Origin: Hemileia vastatrix
Lineage: Eukaryota; Basidiomycota; Pucciniomycetes; Pucciniales; Zaghouaniaceae
Assembly (NCBI GenBank): GCA_030280995.1
Contig: JASXTE010000016.1
Span: 16,610,501-16,674,500, forward strand
Reading direction: 5' to 3'
DNA length: 64,000 nt
Under the pieces are notes generated by a model, which saw nothing but the letters and a program-made list of their open reading frames with translations, searched no databases and was not told the DNA's origin. This document shows, piece by piece, positions 31,501 to 43,988 of this stretch (position 1 is its first letter; every line of letters starts with the position of its first letter). Position numbers and translations under genes: made by a program.

Positions 31501-31868
31501 TTCATTTCTTCTTTAACTAATCCTAGTTCATGTGACCCATGAGCAAAGGCCATAGGAAATGATATTATCAATTTAATGATGGAATCTTTATCCTCACCAG
31601 AAAGTTGTTCTCCAAAAGAAGCATTGTCAATTTCAGATATAAGAGCATGCATTTCCTTTGTAGACCTTCCTTTATATTGAATCACAGAATTACATGTGTT
31701 CAATTCTGGTTTTAAAAATTTTTTGGGGGAGGAGATCTTAAATTTTCTCTTCCCATTTATCCCCATTGTGAAGCATTGGTTTGAATGATCCAATTTTATG
31801 CCATATTTGGTTAAAATGTCATTTCCTATAATAAACCAACTGCTTAAGTTATCATTTTTATGACACAA
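28583..31868 (-). pseudogene. Copy C Pol (decayed)
   Basis: Pieces in order: RT N-terminus (31,868-31,257, through GDYRALN), a 489-aa frame (31,189-29,720) with RT YIDD, RNase H YTDASF and the integrase zinc-binding segment, then integrase core pieces (NMDFVTGLP at 29,713-29,477; NHPQTDGLAERMIQTL at 29,422-29,231, with His to Asn in the HHPQTDG motif) and the C-terminal/chromodomain piece (29,119-28,583). Stops and frameshifts separate them. Sequence is close to copy B throughout. Confidence 0.85.
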
Positions 31869-33869
31869 TTTTCAGAAATGATAGGCATCAGTTTTAATTT
31901 ATAGTCTTGATCCACTGAAGCAAGTGCTTTTTCAGATACTACACTTCCTCCAGCTCTAGATTCCAGAACAACTTCAATGCTGGTTCCATTGATCAAGACT
32001 GGTGCTTTGAGAGGGGCAATAACAATTGAGCTATCCTCAATCTTCCTTATGATCTCAGCATCTTCAACTGTAGATAAAGCATTATTATCAATATCAATAG
32101 TATCTAAATAATGAATATCTTCTTGCAGCATCAAGATTTCTTGTTGAGATTCATATGAAATATTGCTGGCACAATCATTTGAAGTATCATCCAGCTCTAT
32201 TGTGTCATCAGCCTGCTCCTCAGTTTGTTCAACAAGATTTATCCTCTTGTCACAAACTTGGCCTTTTTTCTAAGGCTTGTTGCACTAAAAGAAAGTGTTT
32301 TTTGCATACTTTTTTGGTGCAACAGGGGCAGAAGGTTTACCAACTTTTTCCAGAGGTTTCTGTTGGTAAGTGGAGGATTTCTCCAAAAGGGTCCTAGGAA
32401 TGAATCTTCTGGAATCATACTTCTTTTTTAGAAGGATCTCATTGCAATTATTAATGAAAGAAGAAGGTTCTCTGGAGAACTCAGTCCTAGCCACTATCAA
32501 GTCTCTCAAAGACATTGGCAATTTATATAGGATCCTGTCCTTCCATAACTCAAACTCCATATTTGGGTCCATTTCCCTCAAGAATTTTACAAGTTTCATT
32601 AAGAACTCAATAGTTTTATCAGTAGAAGAGCTATATCTAGTTTCCTCATACTGCCTTTGTTGAGCCATCCTAAACTTGGAGCCACAAAATTGTGCTTTAA
32701 TCAATTTTTTCCAATCTTCCCATGTGTAGTTATTCCTATCCAGGAGAACAGATTCATACCACATTAGGGCTACATTGGTAAACAAAGAGGTTAACTTAGA
32801 CACAATTTCCTCATCTGGGAGTTTGTAAGAATTTGTTAAGTTATCAATTCTGCAAATGAATTGCTGCCAATCAGAAGAAGAATCACCATCAAATGTTGGG
32901 TACTGGTCAAGTTTTGGCCAATTCTTTTGATATGGAGGAGCTTCCTTAGTATTAGCTTGTTTCTGAGTAAGAAGCAGCTGTAACCTCTCCAATTTTGCAG
33001 TAATCTTATTGTTTAATCCTTCTGTTGAAGATCCTGGTGCATCATCAATTTTTGATGGAAACTCAGTTGTATCAACAGGCATTTATGAATCTAATTTTAC
33101 TTTAGATGAACTAGCAACAGATAAACTTGGAGCATCCTGTACCATATGTTCCTTCAAAGAAGTTTCAGAATATTTTTAATCATTAAACAATGAATTCAAT
33201 TTTTCTTCATTGGTTGTTAGTCTGGTTTTCACTCTTGGAAGACTAGATAAACTCTCATTGATTGTTGCAAAAGATAACTGGGTTTTACTTTGAAAAGATG
33301 AATAATGATCACTCAATCTTTTTAGGTTTATCTTATCTACCTCTAGCTCCAGGCAACAGGCAGATAAAGTATCTTTCAGTTTAGAGAAATCTTTTTTGAT
33401 ATTTTGCCATAAAGCAACTTTCTTTTCATGGGTTGCTTTGTAATGAAACAAATCATCAGAAACTCTTTGTAACTCACTACTCAATACTTGATAACCCTGT
33501 TCAGTTGACAAACTATTATATATCTGAGTCAATTGCATGTTGTTCAGTATATGATTTTTTTAGCAATAATATCCCTCAAATATTCATCATTAATGTTAGC
33601 TACATCTGGAGTGTTTCTCAATAAGAAAACAGAGTAACTTTACAGATTCTCATAAAACTCAGGCTCAAGTTTTTCATAAATAATAGCCATATCAGGATTT
33701 ATCATTGAAGTAACAATTAGAACTAAAGGATTAGATACATTTGAAATTTGAGCAATTTGTCTACTGTTATCAGCCTCTACAGGTCTCACAGTCTCATCTC
33801 CTCTTCCAGAATTACCTGAAGGAACTGAATCAGTTACAATAAATGGTAGTTGAGATTTAATAGAGGGGC

Positions 33870-34491
33870 TTACCATGGCTTGGGAAAGACTTGGATGTGG
33901 TTGTTCTTTCTCCTTCTTCCTCCTTGATAGGGATGAGGAGGTGTTGGATTGAAATGATTTGTTCTTGAAGGACCTGCCTGAGGTACTTGATGCTGTTGCT
34001 GTTGGGACAGATAATCCCACTGGGTGTTCAGCCAATTCCACTGCTACTTTGAGACTTCCATGTTTTCTTGTTGCTGGGGGGCCAGCTGTGGAAGGGCTTT
34101 TGGAGGGGGAGGTTTCTTCTTCTCTTGAAGAAAAGACTCTATGTTTCTTACTTTGTCTTCTAGACAGTCTATTCTTGACCTCAGCTTGAGATTTTCTGTC
34201 CTCAACTCCTTGATGTGAGTAGAGATATTTTTTACCTGCTGGCTTAAGGTCATCTTTTTTATTTTGAAGCCTTTGGGAAGCTCTTCTGGGGGGTTTATTG
34301 AAGGTTTTTGATCCTGGGAATTTGTCTCTACCAGAATCTCCACTTCCACCATTTCAACATCCTGATTGATTCAATTATTTATTAATTTGAGCTAATTTTG
34401 TAGTTAAAGGAGATCTCACAGAAGCAGCCTCATCATAATCAAACAGATCCAGTTCATCTTCATGTGCAGCAGAAAAACCTTGGTCAGTCAT
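33870..34491 (-). pseudogene. Copy C ORF1 (spliced)
   Basis: Exon 1 is 34,491-34,420, the intron 34,419-34,362 (58 nt, donor GTGAGA, acceptor AATCAG). Exon 2 opens DVEMVEVEILVE and holds the coiled coil (ISTHIKELRTENLKLRSR) and PPPKALPQLAPQQQENMEVSK, then a stop. Similarity continues in the same frame (NPTPPHPYQGG, FPKPW) to a TAA that overlaps Gag's ATG (ATGGTAA, 33,870-33,876). The retained intron contains an in-frame TAA, so unspliced RNA cannot reach Gag from the first ATG here. Confidence 0.65.
34362..34419 (-). other. Intron in copy C (58 nt)
   Basis: TCT|GTGAGA ... AATCAATCAG|GATGTTGAAATG; same phase and length as in A, B and D, though the interior has diverged. Confidence 0.65.
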
Positions 34492-35340
34492 TGTTTTAAA
34501 TCTAACCTGAAGTGAGGGAAGGAAACAATAAGATGAATTAGTTTTATTTTTGCTTTTTAAAGAAAAATAATAATCAAAGAATATAAAATTCTTCAGGACA
34601 AAAAATCAACTGAAAATAATAATCAATTATTTATTAATTCAAAATAATCTTATAACCAAGATTTTTAAGAAATCAACTGAAGAAATAAAAATAAATTTTA
34701 ATTTAACAAATTAATTTATGATAATTATCACGATTCAAATCAACTGAAAGATTTTTTAATTACCAGGACTCAATTTCAACTGAAATAATTTAATATAGTT
34801 TATTTTTTTAATTATTTAAATTTTATTGTCAGGACAATTTGTCAACTGGAACAAAAAAAATTTTTTATAATTTATCGGGACAAAGTCAACTGAAAATTAC
34901 AATTAATTTTTAAAAAAAATAAAAATTTATTACTTCTAGGACTAAGAACACAATTGCTCTATCTTTGTCAACTAGGAAAATAAATATATAAAAAAAATAA
35001 ACTTCAATTTACCAGACACCTCCCCCTGTAAAATGAGCAAATTAATGCCACTTACAGAGTGCTGGGTAAAAGGAAATATGTAGAGTATGAAGAGTGCAAA
35101 GTGACCCACTAATGGTAATCAATAATTACCACGAAATATATAACTATTAGTTAGTATTTAAGCCTAAGTTGAGGAGCGCAGTTTGATTCCCGTTTGCAGC
35201 AAAAAATAAGTCACATGATATATGATGTTCATCGTTTTTGTCGTCCACTTGTCCTTATAGATACCTCAATGGCGATGGTCCCACAGTCTCTGGTTCTCAA
35301 GATAACAATGCACCGTCAACAACTTGGAAAGTTTTCCAAC
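34492..35340 (-). other. Copy C 5' leader with hairpin array
   Basis: Short motifs of the CAGTTGAC...GTCCTG type lie from about 34,598 to 34,890. The long hairpin (CTAG-TT-GAC ... GTC-CTAG) is at about 34,934-34,978, then a G-rich block (35,018-35,034) and the tRNA-like block GCGCAGTTTGATTCCCG (35,175-35,201). The outer stem of the long hairpin differs from that in B and D on both sides, keeping pairing. Confidence 0.65.
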
Positions 35341-36085
35341 TGTCAAGGGGTCTTTCAAGTCTAGAAGGTTTTACAGGGAGGTCCAATGGCGGTATTGACA
35401 GGATTTAAGGGATTCAAACTTGGGTACATATTTTCTTATCTTATAGATTATTTACTCAATATAAAGAGGTAAAATGTTGGATTATAATTACGTTTAATGT
35501 AAATACTAAGGCAATAATAGATAGTAATAAAGGGATTGTAAATAGTTGTAATAAAATAAGTAATGAATGAATGAATAAAAAAACAACTAAATGAGAGGCC
35601 TTATATAGGCAAAGGAGGGACAAAGCGCAGCAATGAAATTCTAAAAACAGTAGTATGAGAGAGAGAGAAAAAGAATATTCCAGAAGGAATATTTTCAAAT
35701 AAAAAAGTTGTTCTAAAAAGAAGGCGTCAAAAAGATGTATTTACAGTGTATGTCAGAAATACATAAATTTATTTAATATTTACTGTAGAAGTCTTTTCTA
35801 AATAAGAAATTTGAATTTTTTGTATATATTTACTTTTATTTTAATTTAAAATCTATTTTTTAATATAAAATTTTATTTCTTCCAACCTGTCAATGAGCAC
35901 GGTGTTAGAGAATAAAAATATAAGGGACATTTTATATTTAATTTTACCATTCTGTAATTAGTTAATTTATTACAGGTAATTTTAATGTAACTAATTTATA
36001 ATTAAAAAATTAAAATAATAAGGTGTGGCTTCATCCAGTAAATAATTAATTATTTTACTGGGTAAGTCTAGCAGCCTGGCTGACA
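35341..36085 (-). mobile_element. Copy C 5' LTR
   Basis: 745 bp, TGTCAAGGGGTCTTTCAAG...GCCTGGCTGACA, with TATA segment GGCCTTATATAGGC at 35,596-35,609. It belongs to the same LTR type as copy G's 5' LTR and differs clearly from C's other LTR (27,697-28,520), so C's two ends come from different copies. Confidence 0.8.
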
Positions 36086-36558
36086 AATACCAAAAATATA
36101 TATTGGTAATACTGGGACTAAGTACTGGGTACTATTATGGTCAACCAATAAATCAAGAAAAAAATTTCAATAAAATTAATTTATTAATTTATTTTAAAAA
36201 TTTTTAATGATCCTCTAAGACTAAGAGTATAGCTTTTTTATGGTCAACTAGGAAAAAAAATCAAAAAAATAATAATGATCACTTACAGTCAGTGATTCAG
36301 TAATTAAGCCAAAAACACTGTTATTGCAATAAAAATTTAATAATATATTTGAGAGGTGCAAATGTTTACTTACTATAGTGATCAAGAAATCACTTTAAAC
36401 AATATATAATTTAATATATTATAAATCGAAAAGATCAAACCCAATTTCAAAACACAGTCATGGCAAAAATTTTCTGTTTTGCGCTAGGTGGTCCGTGCGT
36501 TATGATGTTCGTCAAAAAAGGTCCTTGTTGTTTGGAATGGTCCCCAATTTTTGGTGGG
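36086..36558 (-). other. Leader fragment of a further, diverged chromovirus copy
   Basis: It contains two long-hairpin equivalents (GGTTGACC...GTCCCAG near 36,112-36,152 and CTAG-TT-GAC ... GTC-TTAG near 36,212-36,255). It then has a decayed tRNA-like/CAAAAA block near 36,440-36,470 and a primer-side sequence (TTGGGGACCATTCC on the element strand, near 36,537-36,553). No gag follows. Confidence 0.5.
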
Positions 36559-37794
36559 TCATCTAGAAGAAGGTGAAAGAGAAGAAGATATGGAGCGGAG
36601 GAGATGGAAGTAATAAAGAGAGGATAAAAAAAGGAGAAAGAAATATAAATGATAAAACTAACAAAATAATTAAATCAAAATGAGAGAGATGCAATGACAG
36701 TATATGAGGAATGACACAACAGTAATGACTGATTTATTGATAAATTTTAAATTAAGTAAGTGGAGATTTCTCTGCATGGCTAACAAACAATATTATGAAT
36801 AAACTTAAAGCAACCTTAGATTATTTATTGATGATTTATACTAGATTTGTGATACTAATAAAAAATAATAATAATGAATTGTAAGATTTAAAATGTGTGT
36901 AATATAAGTGATGCCTGCTAAAGGGGAATCCCAAAGCCCTTCTACAGGCAAGGATACCTCTGAAGCACCTCAATCGTATATAAAAAAGTAGTAATAGTGT
37001 GTAACAAAAGAAATTAATTAAAATATACAAATTGAGTGAAAAATTGAAACAACAACTTAAATCCATGAATAAGTAAATAATTTTCCCACCATAAATTCCC
37101 AAACAAGTAATGAATATAATGAGTAACTAAATCAGTATGAGACCATGAGAACTATGAAAAAAAATATTCTAAACAAATATTATAATAAGATGAAAAGGGT
37201 TTAATTAAGACAAATAAAATTATTTCCACACCAAAATTTATGGAATCAATTTAATTCAGTTATCAAGAGAATTTAATTCATTATTTTAACTATCTTAGTA
37301 ATTTAATAACTAATTTAATTGAAACAAATAATAAATTTAGTTTAACTAATTTAAAGTGAGAATTTAATATAATTATATTAAATATGTGTTTAAGTTATTT
37401 AGTAATTTTATAGACAAAGTTAAGGGTCAAAAAAGTGCCCAATATTTGTGGATAATATTATATGATGAGTTGGATTTAATTATATTAATTTATTTGTTTG
37501 TAATTACATTATAAGTTAAATATTATTAAGCTTATAATGTAATAATTGATTTATTAAATTTTAAGAAATATTAAATACATAGAAATGCTCCATGTTTTTA
37601 TAGAATATAATATTTGTTTATGTAATAAAAATTATTTAATAATAAAATTAAGTATAGTAATTATTTTACTTATTCATATAATATTTATAATTTTATTATT
37701 TAATAAAATAATTTATTGTAACTACATAACACATAATGTTATTCCCTTACATGATTTCAGTAATTTATTATATAAATTAATGGGCTACTGATAT
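36559..37794. other. Possible diverged LTR, otherwise unexplained AT-rich DNA
   Basis: By position, an LTR should start at TGGGTCATCTAGAAG (about 36,560), next to the primer-side sequence. The body does not align by eye to the other LTRs and no second edge was found before copy D's LTR at 37,795. A few GC-richer bases near 36,910-36,970 stand out. No credible gene. Confidence 0.3.
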
Positions 37795-38583
37795 TGTTAA
37801 GGGGTCCTTTTGGTCTAGAAGCTTGGTTCGAGGTTTTCACGAGGTTTTTAAGGAATGAAATGGACTCTCAACAAAATAGTATGTATTTTTTAATCAAAAT
37901 GATTGTTTTAATCAAATATAAGAGGTAGAATTTAAATATTAATATAGATTATAGATTAGAATTACGCTGTTGTAAGTACTAATGTTATAAAATATAGAAA
38001 TAAGTGTTATATTGTAAAATATAGTAATAAAAGTAAGTAATGAAGGAATGTCTTGAAAAGCACAAAGTAAGAGGCCTTTTATAGGCAAAACATGAGGGAA
38101 TAAAATATAAGGAATTTACACCATCTACTGTAAGAGTGTGAGAAAAAGGATAACAAAAAAAAGGAGTACATATATGACATAAGAAATAAATAAACTGGTA
38201 CGTCAACAAGGGCATCAAATTTATTAGCAATAAAGTTTGAGTTCCTTGGACTGTCACAATTAAATAATTAATTAATTATATTACTTTCACAGGATTCCAG
38301 ATCTCTCACTGAGGTAATATAATTGTTTTAAAGTTTTTTTATTATAAGTTTATTATTAAATTTTATTCCCATTGACTTATACTATTGAGCACGGTGTTAG
38401 GGAGTAAAATTGTAGGGGACATTTTATTTACACTAATTATTTATACTACTTATTGTACTTAACTAGTTAATTGTAAGTAATACTTAAGTAGATAATTAAT
38501 TATTAGTAAGAAGAAGGGGCATGGCTTCAACTCAGTAAAATAATCAGTTATTTTACCGGTCAAGTCTAGTAGCCTGGCTGACA
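37795..38583 (-). mobile_element. Copy D 3' LTR
   Basis: 789 bp, TGTTAAGGGGTCCTTTTGG...GCCTGGCTGACA, nearly identical to 45,557-46,332. TATA (GCCTATAAAAGGCC on the element strand) is near 38,070-38,083. No matching 5-bp duplication flanks the pair. Confidence 0.85.
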
Positions 38584-38615
38584 CTCCCTCATTCTAAAAA
38601 AACAATAAAAAAATG

Positions 38616-41600
38616 CTATGATTTTTTCTTTTTATACTTTTTTAGTAGAGTAGGAAGATTAGATATCTCCTTTCCAGGTATCCAAGAATCATATTCAGAT
38701 GATTTATTCTTGAATCTCAATAAGTATTCTGTACCTTTTTCAGCAGTGACTATTCTGTCATTTAGAATTTTTTCAATTTCTGCTGTTTGAGTGATTTCAT
38801 TTGGGGTTTTCTTTGGTCTTCCCCTCCTTTTTGGAAATAAATCACTATTGGATGTGTAAGGTTTCAGAAGATATATTGGAAAAACAGGATGTTTTCTGTC
38901 ATATGGAGAATACAAAATAACCTCAACTGCATTATGTCCAATCATTCTTCTGACAACAAATGGACCAACAAATTGATCTTTCAATTTGTTACTACCTTGT
39001 AAGTTGAAGTGGACTGCAGAAATCAACACTTCATCACCCTTTTTAAAAGTGTATTCTTTATGGGATTTGTCCCATCTCTTCTTCTCATATTCAAATGATT
39101 TTTCAATACATTGTTGAGCATGATTTCTGCATAGTTGTTGCATTTGAAGAAAAGACTTTACACCAGGATGTATATCCAATTTAGGTATTTTGTTATTGAG
39201 AATTTGACCAGGAGTGTTTGGAACAAATCCAAGCCAGAGCTCAAAAGGCTTTCTTTGAGTAACAGAATGAACAGTGCTATTATAAGCAAATTCAAACCAA
39301 GGAAGTAATGTAACCCAATCATGAGTGAATCTGTCATTATCTTTATACTCAAGGCCAAAGGCACAATATCTTCTTATCATGTCCTCTAAAGTCTGAATCA
39401 TTATTTCAGCTAAGCCATCAGTCTGTGGGTGATGGGCCGTAGAAAGTTTCAGATCACAACCACAAACATCCATCAGAGACATCCAAAATTCAGAAGTCAA
39501 TTTAGGGTCCCTGTCAGAGATTATGTCTTTAGGAAAACCAGCAGTATTAAACATATGAGACCACCATAAGAAGGCTAATTATTTAGTGGAAACATCCTTG
39601 TGAGTAGGGATAAATTTACACATTTTAGTGAATCTATCCACAATAACCCAACAAGAGTTATAACTGTCTTTTCCAGCAATAGGTAATCCTGTTACAAAAT
39701 CCATGTTTATTATCTGCCATGGTTCATCAGGAGGTTAAATATGTTGCATTAATCCTGCTCTTTTACCAGTTAATCTTTTTGATTTTTGGCAAGAATCACA
39801 AGACTCAACATATAATTTTGTGTCTTCAGACATATTAACCCACCAAGCAGTGTTCTTAATTCTGATCATTGTTTTTTCAAGATCAAAATTTACGGCTAAT
39901 ATGTCATCATGACAAATTTTCAAGATGATTTCTCTCACAGAAGGAGGAATAACAATAACATTACTCAAATTTCTCCTATAATATAGATATCCTTCATCAA
40001 TTGAAAATTTACCTTTTTCCAAAGCCTTCTGGTACTTTGGTGGAAGGGTTTTAATTAATGCTTGTATTGAAGAATTCTTTGGATTATTTAATATGGTGCA
40101 TAACTTTTTCAAGTCAGTGTCCTTATCATATGAATCCAGAATAAGCTGTAATAGCTCTTCCTCCATATCAACCACTTATGTCCCATGTATATGAATAATT
40201 TCATCCTCAGCATTATAAGCAGGATTAGAGTCATTATTTGGTCAAGGTAACCTAGATAACATATCCACATTTGAGTGAACAATACCAGCCCTATGAATAA
40301 TTATCATTCTCCCTCTGTATTATTGAACAGCCAACTGCCATCTGAACATATGTCTGTTTGGTGTTTTCAAGTTTAAAAGGGATTCAACTGCACTTCAGTC
40401 AGTGACAAGTTCAAATTTCTGGTCATCTAGGTAATAATGAAGCTTTTCTAGAGCCCACACTACAGCTAAACACTCTAATTGAGTAGCACCATATTTCAAT
40501 TCACTATTTCTCAGGGTTCTTGAAATATAACAAATTACTACTTCTGAAACTTTATCATTCATCACTTGTTTTTGAAGGAGGGCAGCACCAAGACCAATAA
40601 AACTGGCATCAGTGTACAAAACAAATGGTTGATTAAAGTCAGGTAAAGCAAGAATTGGTGCTGACATCAAACAGTGTTTCATAGTGTCAAAGGCTCTTTG
40701 TTTTTCACTATTCCAGACAAAAGCAACATCCTTTCTAGTTAATTGGGTAAGGGGTAAAGCTATGACTTGGTAATTTTTAATATACTGTCTATAGTATCCA
40801 CACGTTCCCAAAAAACTCTGTAGCTCTCTAACTGTATTAGGAGCCTTCACCTGTTGTATGTCTGCCACTTTGTTTTGGTCAACACATATCTGTAAGCCTG
40901 AAACAACATGACCATGAACTTTTAAAGAATGGAACCCAAATTTACATTTCTTCAAAGCAAGTGTCATATTTATTTCATCCATTTTTTGGAACACTTTACA
41001 CAGGTGGTTGAGATGGTCCTCAAATGTTTTTGAGAATATAATGATATCATCAATATAAACCATCAGCCATCCTTCAATTATCTCCTGATGGAATGTGTTA
41101 TCCATGACTTTTTGAAAAACTGAAGGGGCATTTTTAGGGCCAAATGGCATCCTAATATACTTATAAATACCCATATGAGTAGCAATCATCAGAAAATTCT
41201 GAGAATTTTTCTCAACAGGTACCTGGTGATATCCCTTATTACCATCCAAACAGCTGATATATTTAGCACCCTGTAAGGTAGCATGTATAGAGCTAATTCA
41301 AGGCAAAGGATAGATATCATCAACCGTATAAGTATTTAGTGCTCTATAATCACCACATAACCTGGCTTTATCTTTCTCATAAGAAATTGGGACAGGTGAG
41401 ATAACACAATATTTAGGTGTTTCAACTACCTTTTCAATAATATTCATTTGTAAAAGGGTAGAGATATTTTCTTCAATATCTTTTCTCTTTGTGGGAGAAG
41501 CAGGATAAGGCTTCTTCTTTAAACTAGGTGGTATATCAGTTAATGGACAAGACAATGAAAGTTTCATTTCTTCCTTAACTAGTCCTAGTTCATGTGACCC

Positions 41601-41765
41601 ATGAGCAAATTCCATAGGAAAAAACTTTATCAAGTTAATGATGGAATCTTTATCCTCACCAGAAAGTTGTTCTCCAAAAGAGGCGTTGTCAATTTCAGAC
41701 ATAAGGCCATGCATTTCATTTGTAGATCTTCCTTTATATTGAACTACAGAATTACATGTGTTCAA
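38616..41765 (-). pseudogene. Copy D Pol (decayed)
   Basis: Four main pieces: RT N-terminus (41,765-41,298), RT-RNase H (41,249-40,395, YIDD and YTDASFIGLGAAL intact), integrase zinc region (40,175-39,735, with AGH changed to AVN in DILAVNFDLEKT) and integrase core to chromodomain (39,554-38,616, with HHPQTDGLAEIMIQTLEDM and SEYDSWIPGKEISN). Single stops and small indels separate the pieces. The linker into RT has glycine where copy B has TGA. Confidence 0.85.
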
Positions 41766-43988
41766 TTATGGTTTTAATATTTTTTTGAAGGAAAAAAATC
41801 TTAAATTTCCTCTTCCCATTCATTCCCATTGTGAAACATTGGTTTGAGGGATCCAATTTTATGCCATACTCGGTTAAAATATCATTCCCTACAATAAACC
41901 AATTGCTCAAGTTATCATTTTTCATGACAACAAAATCACAAATAGCTCTTACAAAACCATGGTTATATTTAAAAAGCACTGTGGCTTTGTATTTACCAAT
42001 GGGGGACAAAACAGAGCCATAACCTCTCCAATTTTCAGAAATGATAGGCATCAGTTTTGATTTATAGTCTTGATCCACTGAAGCAAGTGCTCTTTCAGAA
42101 ACTACACTTCCTCCAGCTCTAGAATCCAGAACAACTTCAATGCTGGTTCCATTAATTAAGACTGGTGCCTTGAGAGGGGCAATAACGATTGAGTTATCCT
42201 CAATGCTCTTTATGATCTCAGCTTCTTCAATTGTAGATAAAGCATTATTATAAATATCAATAGTATTTAAATAATGAATATCCTCTTCCAGCATCAAGAT
42301 TTCCTGTTGAGATTCATATGAAATATTGCTGGCACAATCACTTGACGTATCATCCAGTGCTACTGTGTCATCAGCATGCTCCTCTGTTTGTTCTACAAGA
42401 TTTATATTCTTGTCACAAACATGGCCTTTCTTCCAAGGCTTGTTGCACTTGAAGCAAGTGTTTGTTGCATACTTTTTTGGTGAAACAGGGGCAGAAGGTT
42501 TACCAACCTTTTCCAGAGGTTTCTGTTGGTAAGTGGTGGGTTTCTCCAAAGGGGTCCTAGGAATGAATATTCTGGCATCATACTTGTTGTTTATAAGGAT
42601 CTCATTGCAAGTATTAATGAAAGAAGAGGGTTCTCTGGAGAACTCAGTCCTAGCCACTATCAAGTCTCTCAGAGACATTGGTAATTTATAAAGGATCCTG
42701 TCCTTCCATAACTCAAACTCCATATTTGGGTCCATTGCCCTTAAGATTTTTACAAGTTTCATTAAAAACTCAATAGGTTTATTAGTAGAAGAGCTATATC
42801 TAGTTTCCTGATACTGCCTTTGTTGAGCCATTCTGAACTTGGAGCCACCAAGTTGTGCTTTAATCAATTTCTTCCAATCCTTCCATGAGAAGTCATTCCC
42901 ATCCAGGAGAACAGATTCATACCACATTAGGGCAAAATTAGTAAACAAAGAAATTAACTTGGACACAATTTCCTCATCAGGGAGTTTGTAAGAATTTTTT
43001 AAGTTATCAATTCTGCAAATAAATTGTTGCCAATCAGAGGAAGAATCACAATCAAATGTTGTGTACTGGTCAAGTTTTGGTCAATTCTTTTGATTTGAAG
43101 GAGTCTCCTTAGTACAAGCTTGTTTCTGAGTAAGGAGCAGCTGTAACTTCTCTAGTTGGGCAGTAATCTTATTGTTTAATCCCTCTTTTAAAGGTCCTGG
43201 TGCATCATCAGTTTTTGATGGAAACTCAGTGGTATCAACAGGTATTTCTGGAGCTATTTTTACTTTAGATGAACTAGCCACAGGTAATATTTGAGCATCC
43301 TGCACTATATGTTCCTTCACAGAAATGTCAGAATATTTCTGGTAATTCAACAATGAGTTCAATTTTTCTTAAATGTTTGTTTGTCTTGTTTTCATTCTTG
43401 GAAGACTAGATAAACTCTCATTGATAGTTGCAAAAGATAACTGATTTTTATTTTGAAAAGATGAATAATGGTCATTCAATCTCTTCAGATTTATCTTATC
43501 TATCTCCAGTTCCTGACAACAGATAGATACAGTGTCTTTTAATTTGGACACATCATTTTTGATATTTTGCCACAAAGCAACCTTCTTTTCATGAGTTGCC
43601 TTATAATTAAACAAATCATCAGAGACTTTCTGCAATTCATTCCTTAAGAATTGATACCCTTGCTCAGTTAATAAACCATTAAACTTCTGAGTTAATTGCA
43701 TATTGTTCATAATATGATTCTGTTTTGCAATAATATCTCTCAAGTACTCATCATTAATCTTTCCTACATCTGGAGTGTTTCTCAATAAGGAAACTTAGTA
43801 ACTTTCCAGACTCTCATAGAACTCAGGGTCAAGAGTTTCATCAATTACAGCCATATCAAGGTTAATCATTGAGGTAGAAATTAAAAGTAATGGATTAGAT
43901 ACATGAGTTATTTGTCTACTTCTCTCAGCCTCTACTGGTCTCAAGGTTTCTTCTTCCCTCTCAGATTTACCTGAAGGAACAGAATCAG

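Larger units (their letters stand above)
31844..34491 (-). pseudogene. Copy C Gag-protease (decayed)
   Basis: Start ATG 34,491 (MTDQ). The Gag frame from ATG 33,876 (context GCCATGG) gives MVSPSIKSQLPF. Coiled-coil and capsid pieces follow (33,538-33,176; 33,082-32,285 with NWPKLDQYPTFDGDSS). The zinc-knuckle region is damaged (the first Cys pair is lost near 32,285). The protease reads VVLESRAGGSVVSEKAL, with the catalytic DSG changed to ESR. About 110 bp after the protease motif are deleted near 31,860 compared with copy B. Confidence 0.8.

Noticed and set aside
36836..38257. Hydrophobic frames near 36,836-37,102, 37,585-37,791 and 37,985-38,257 as membrane proteins
   Set aside because: They sit in AT-rich flank or LTR sequence; the last recurs in both D LTRs (also 45,701-46,018) as part of the repeat, not as a gene.
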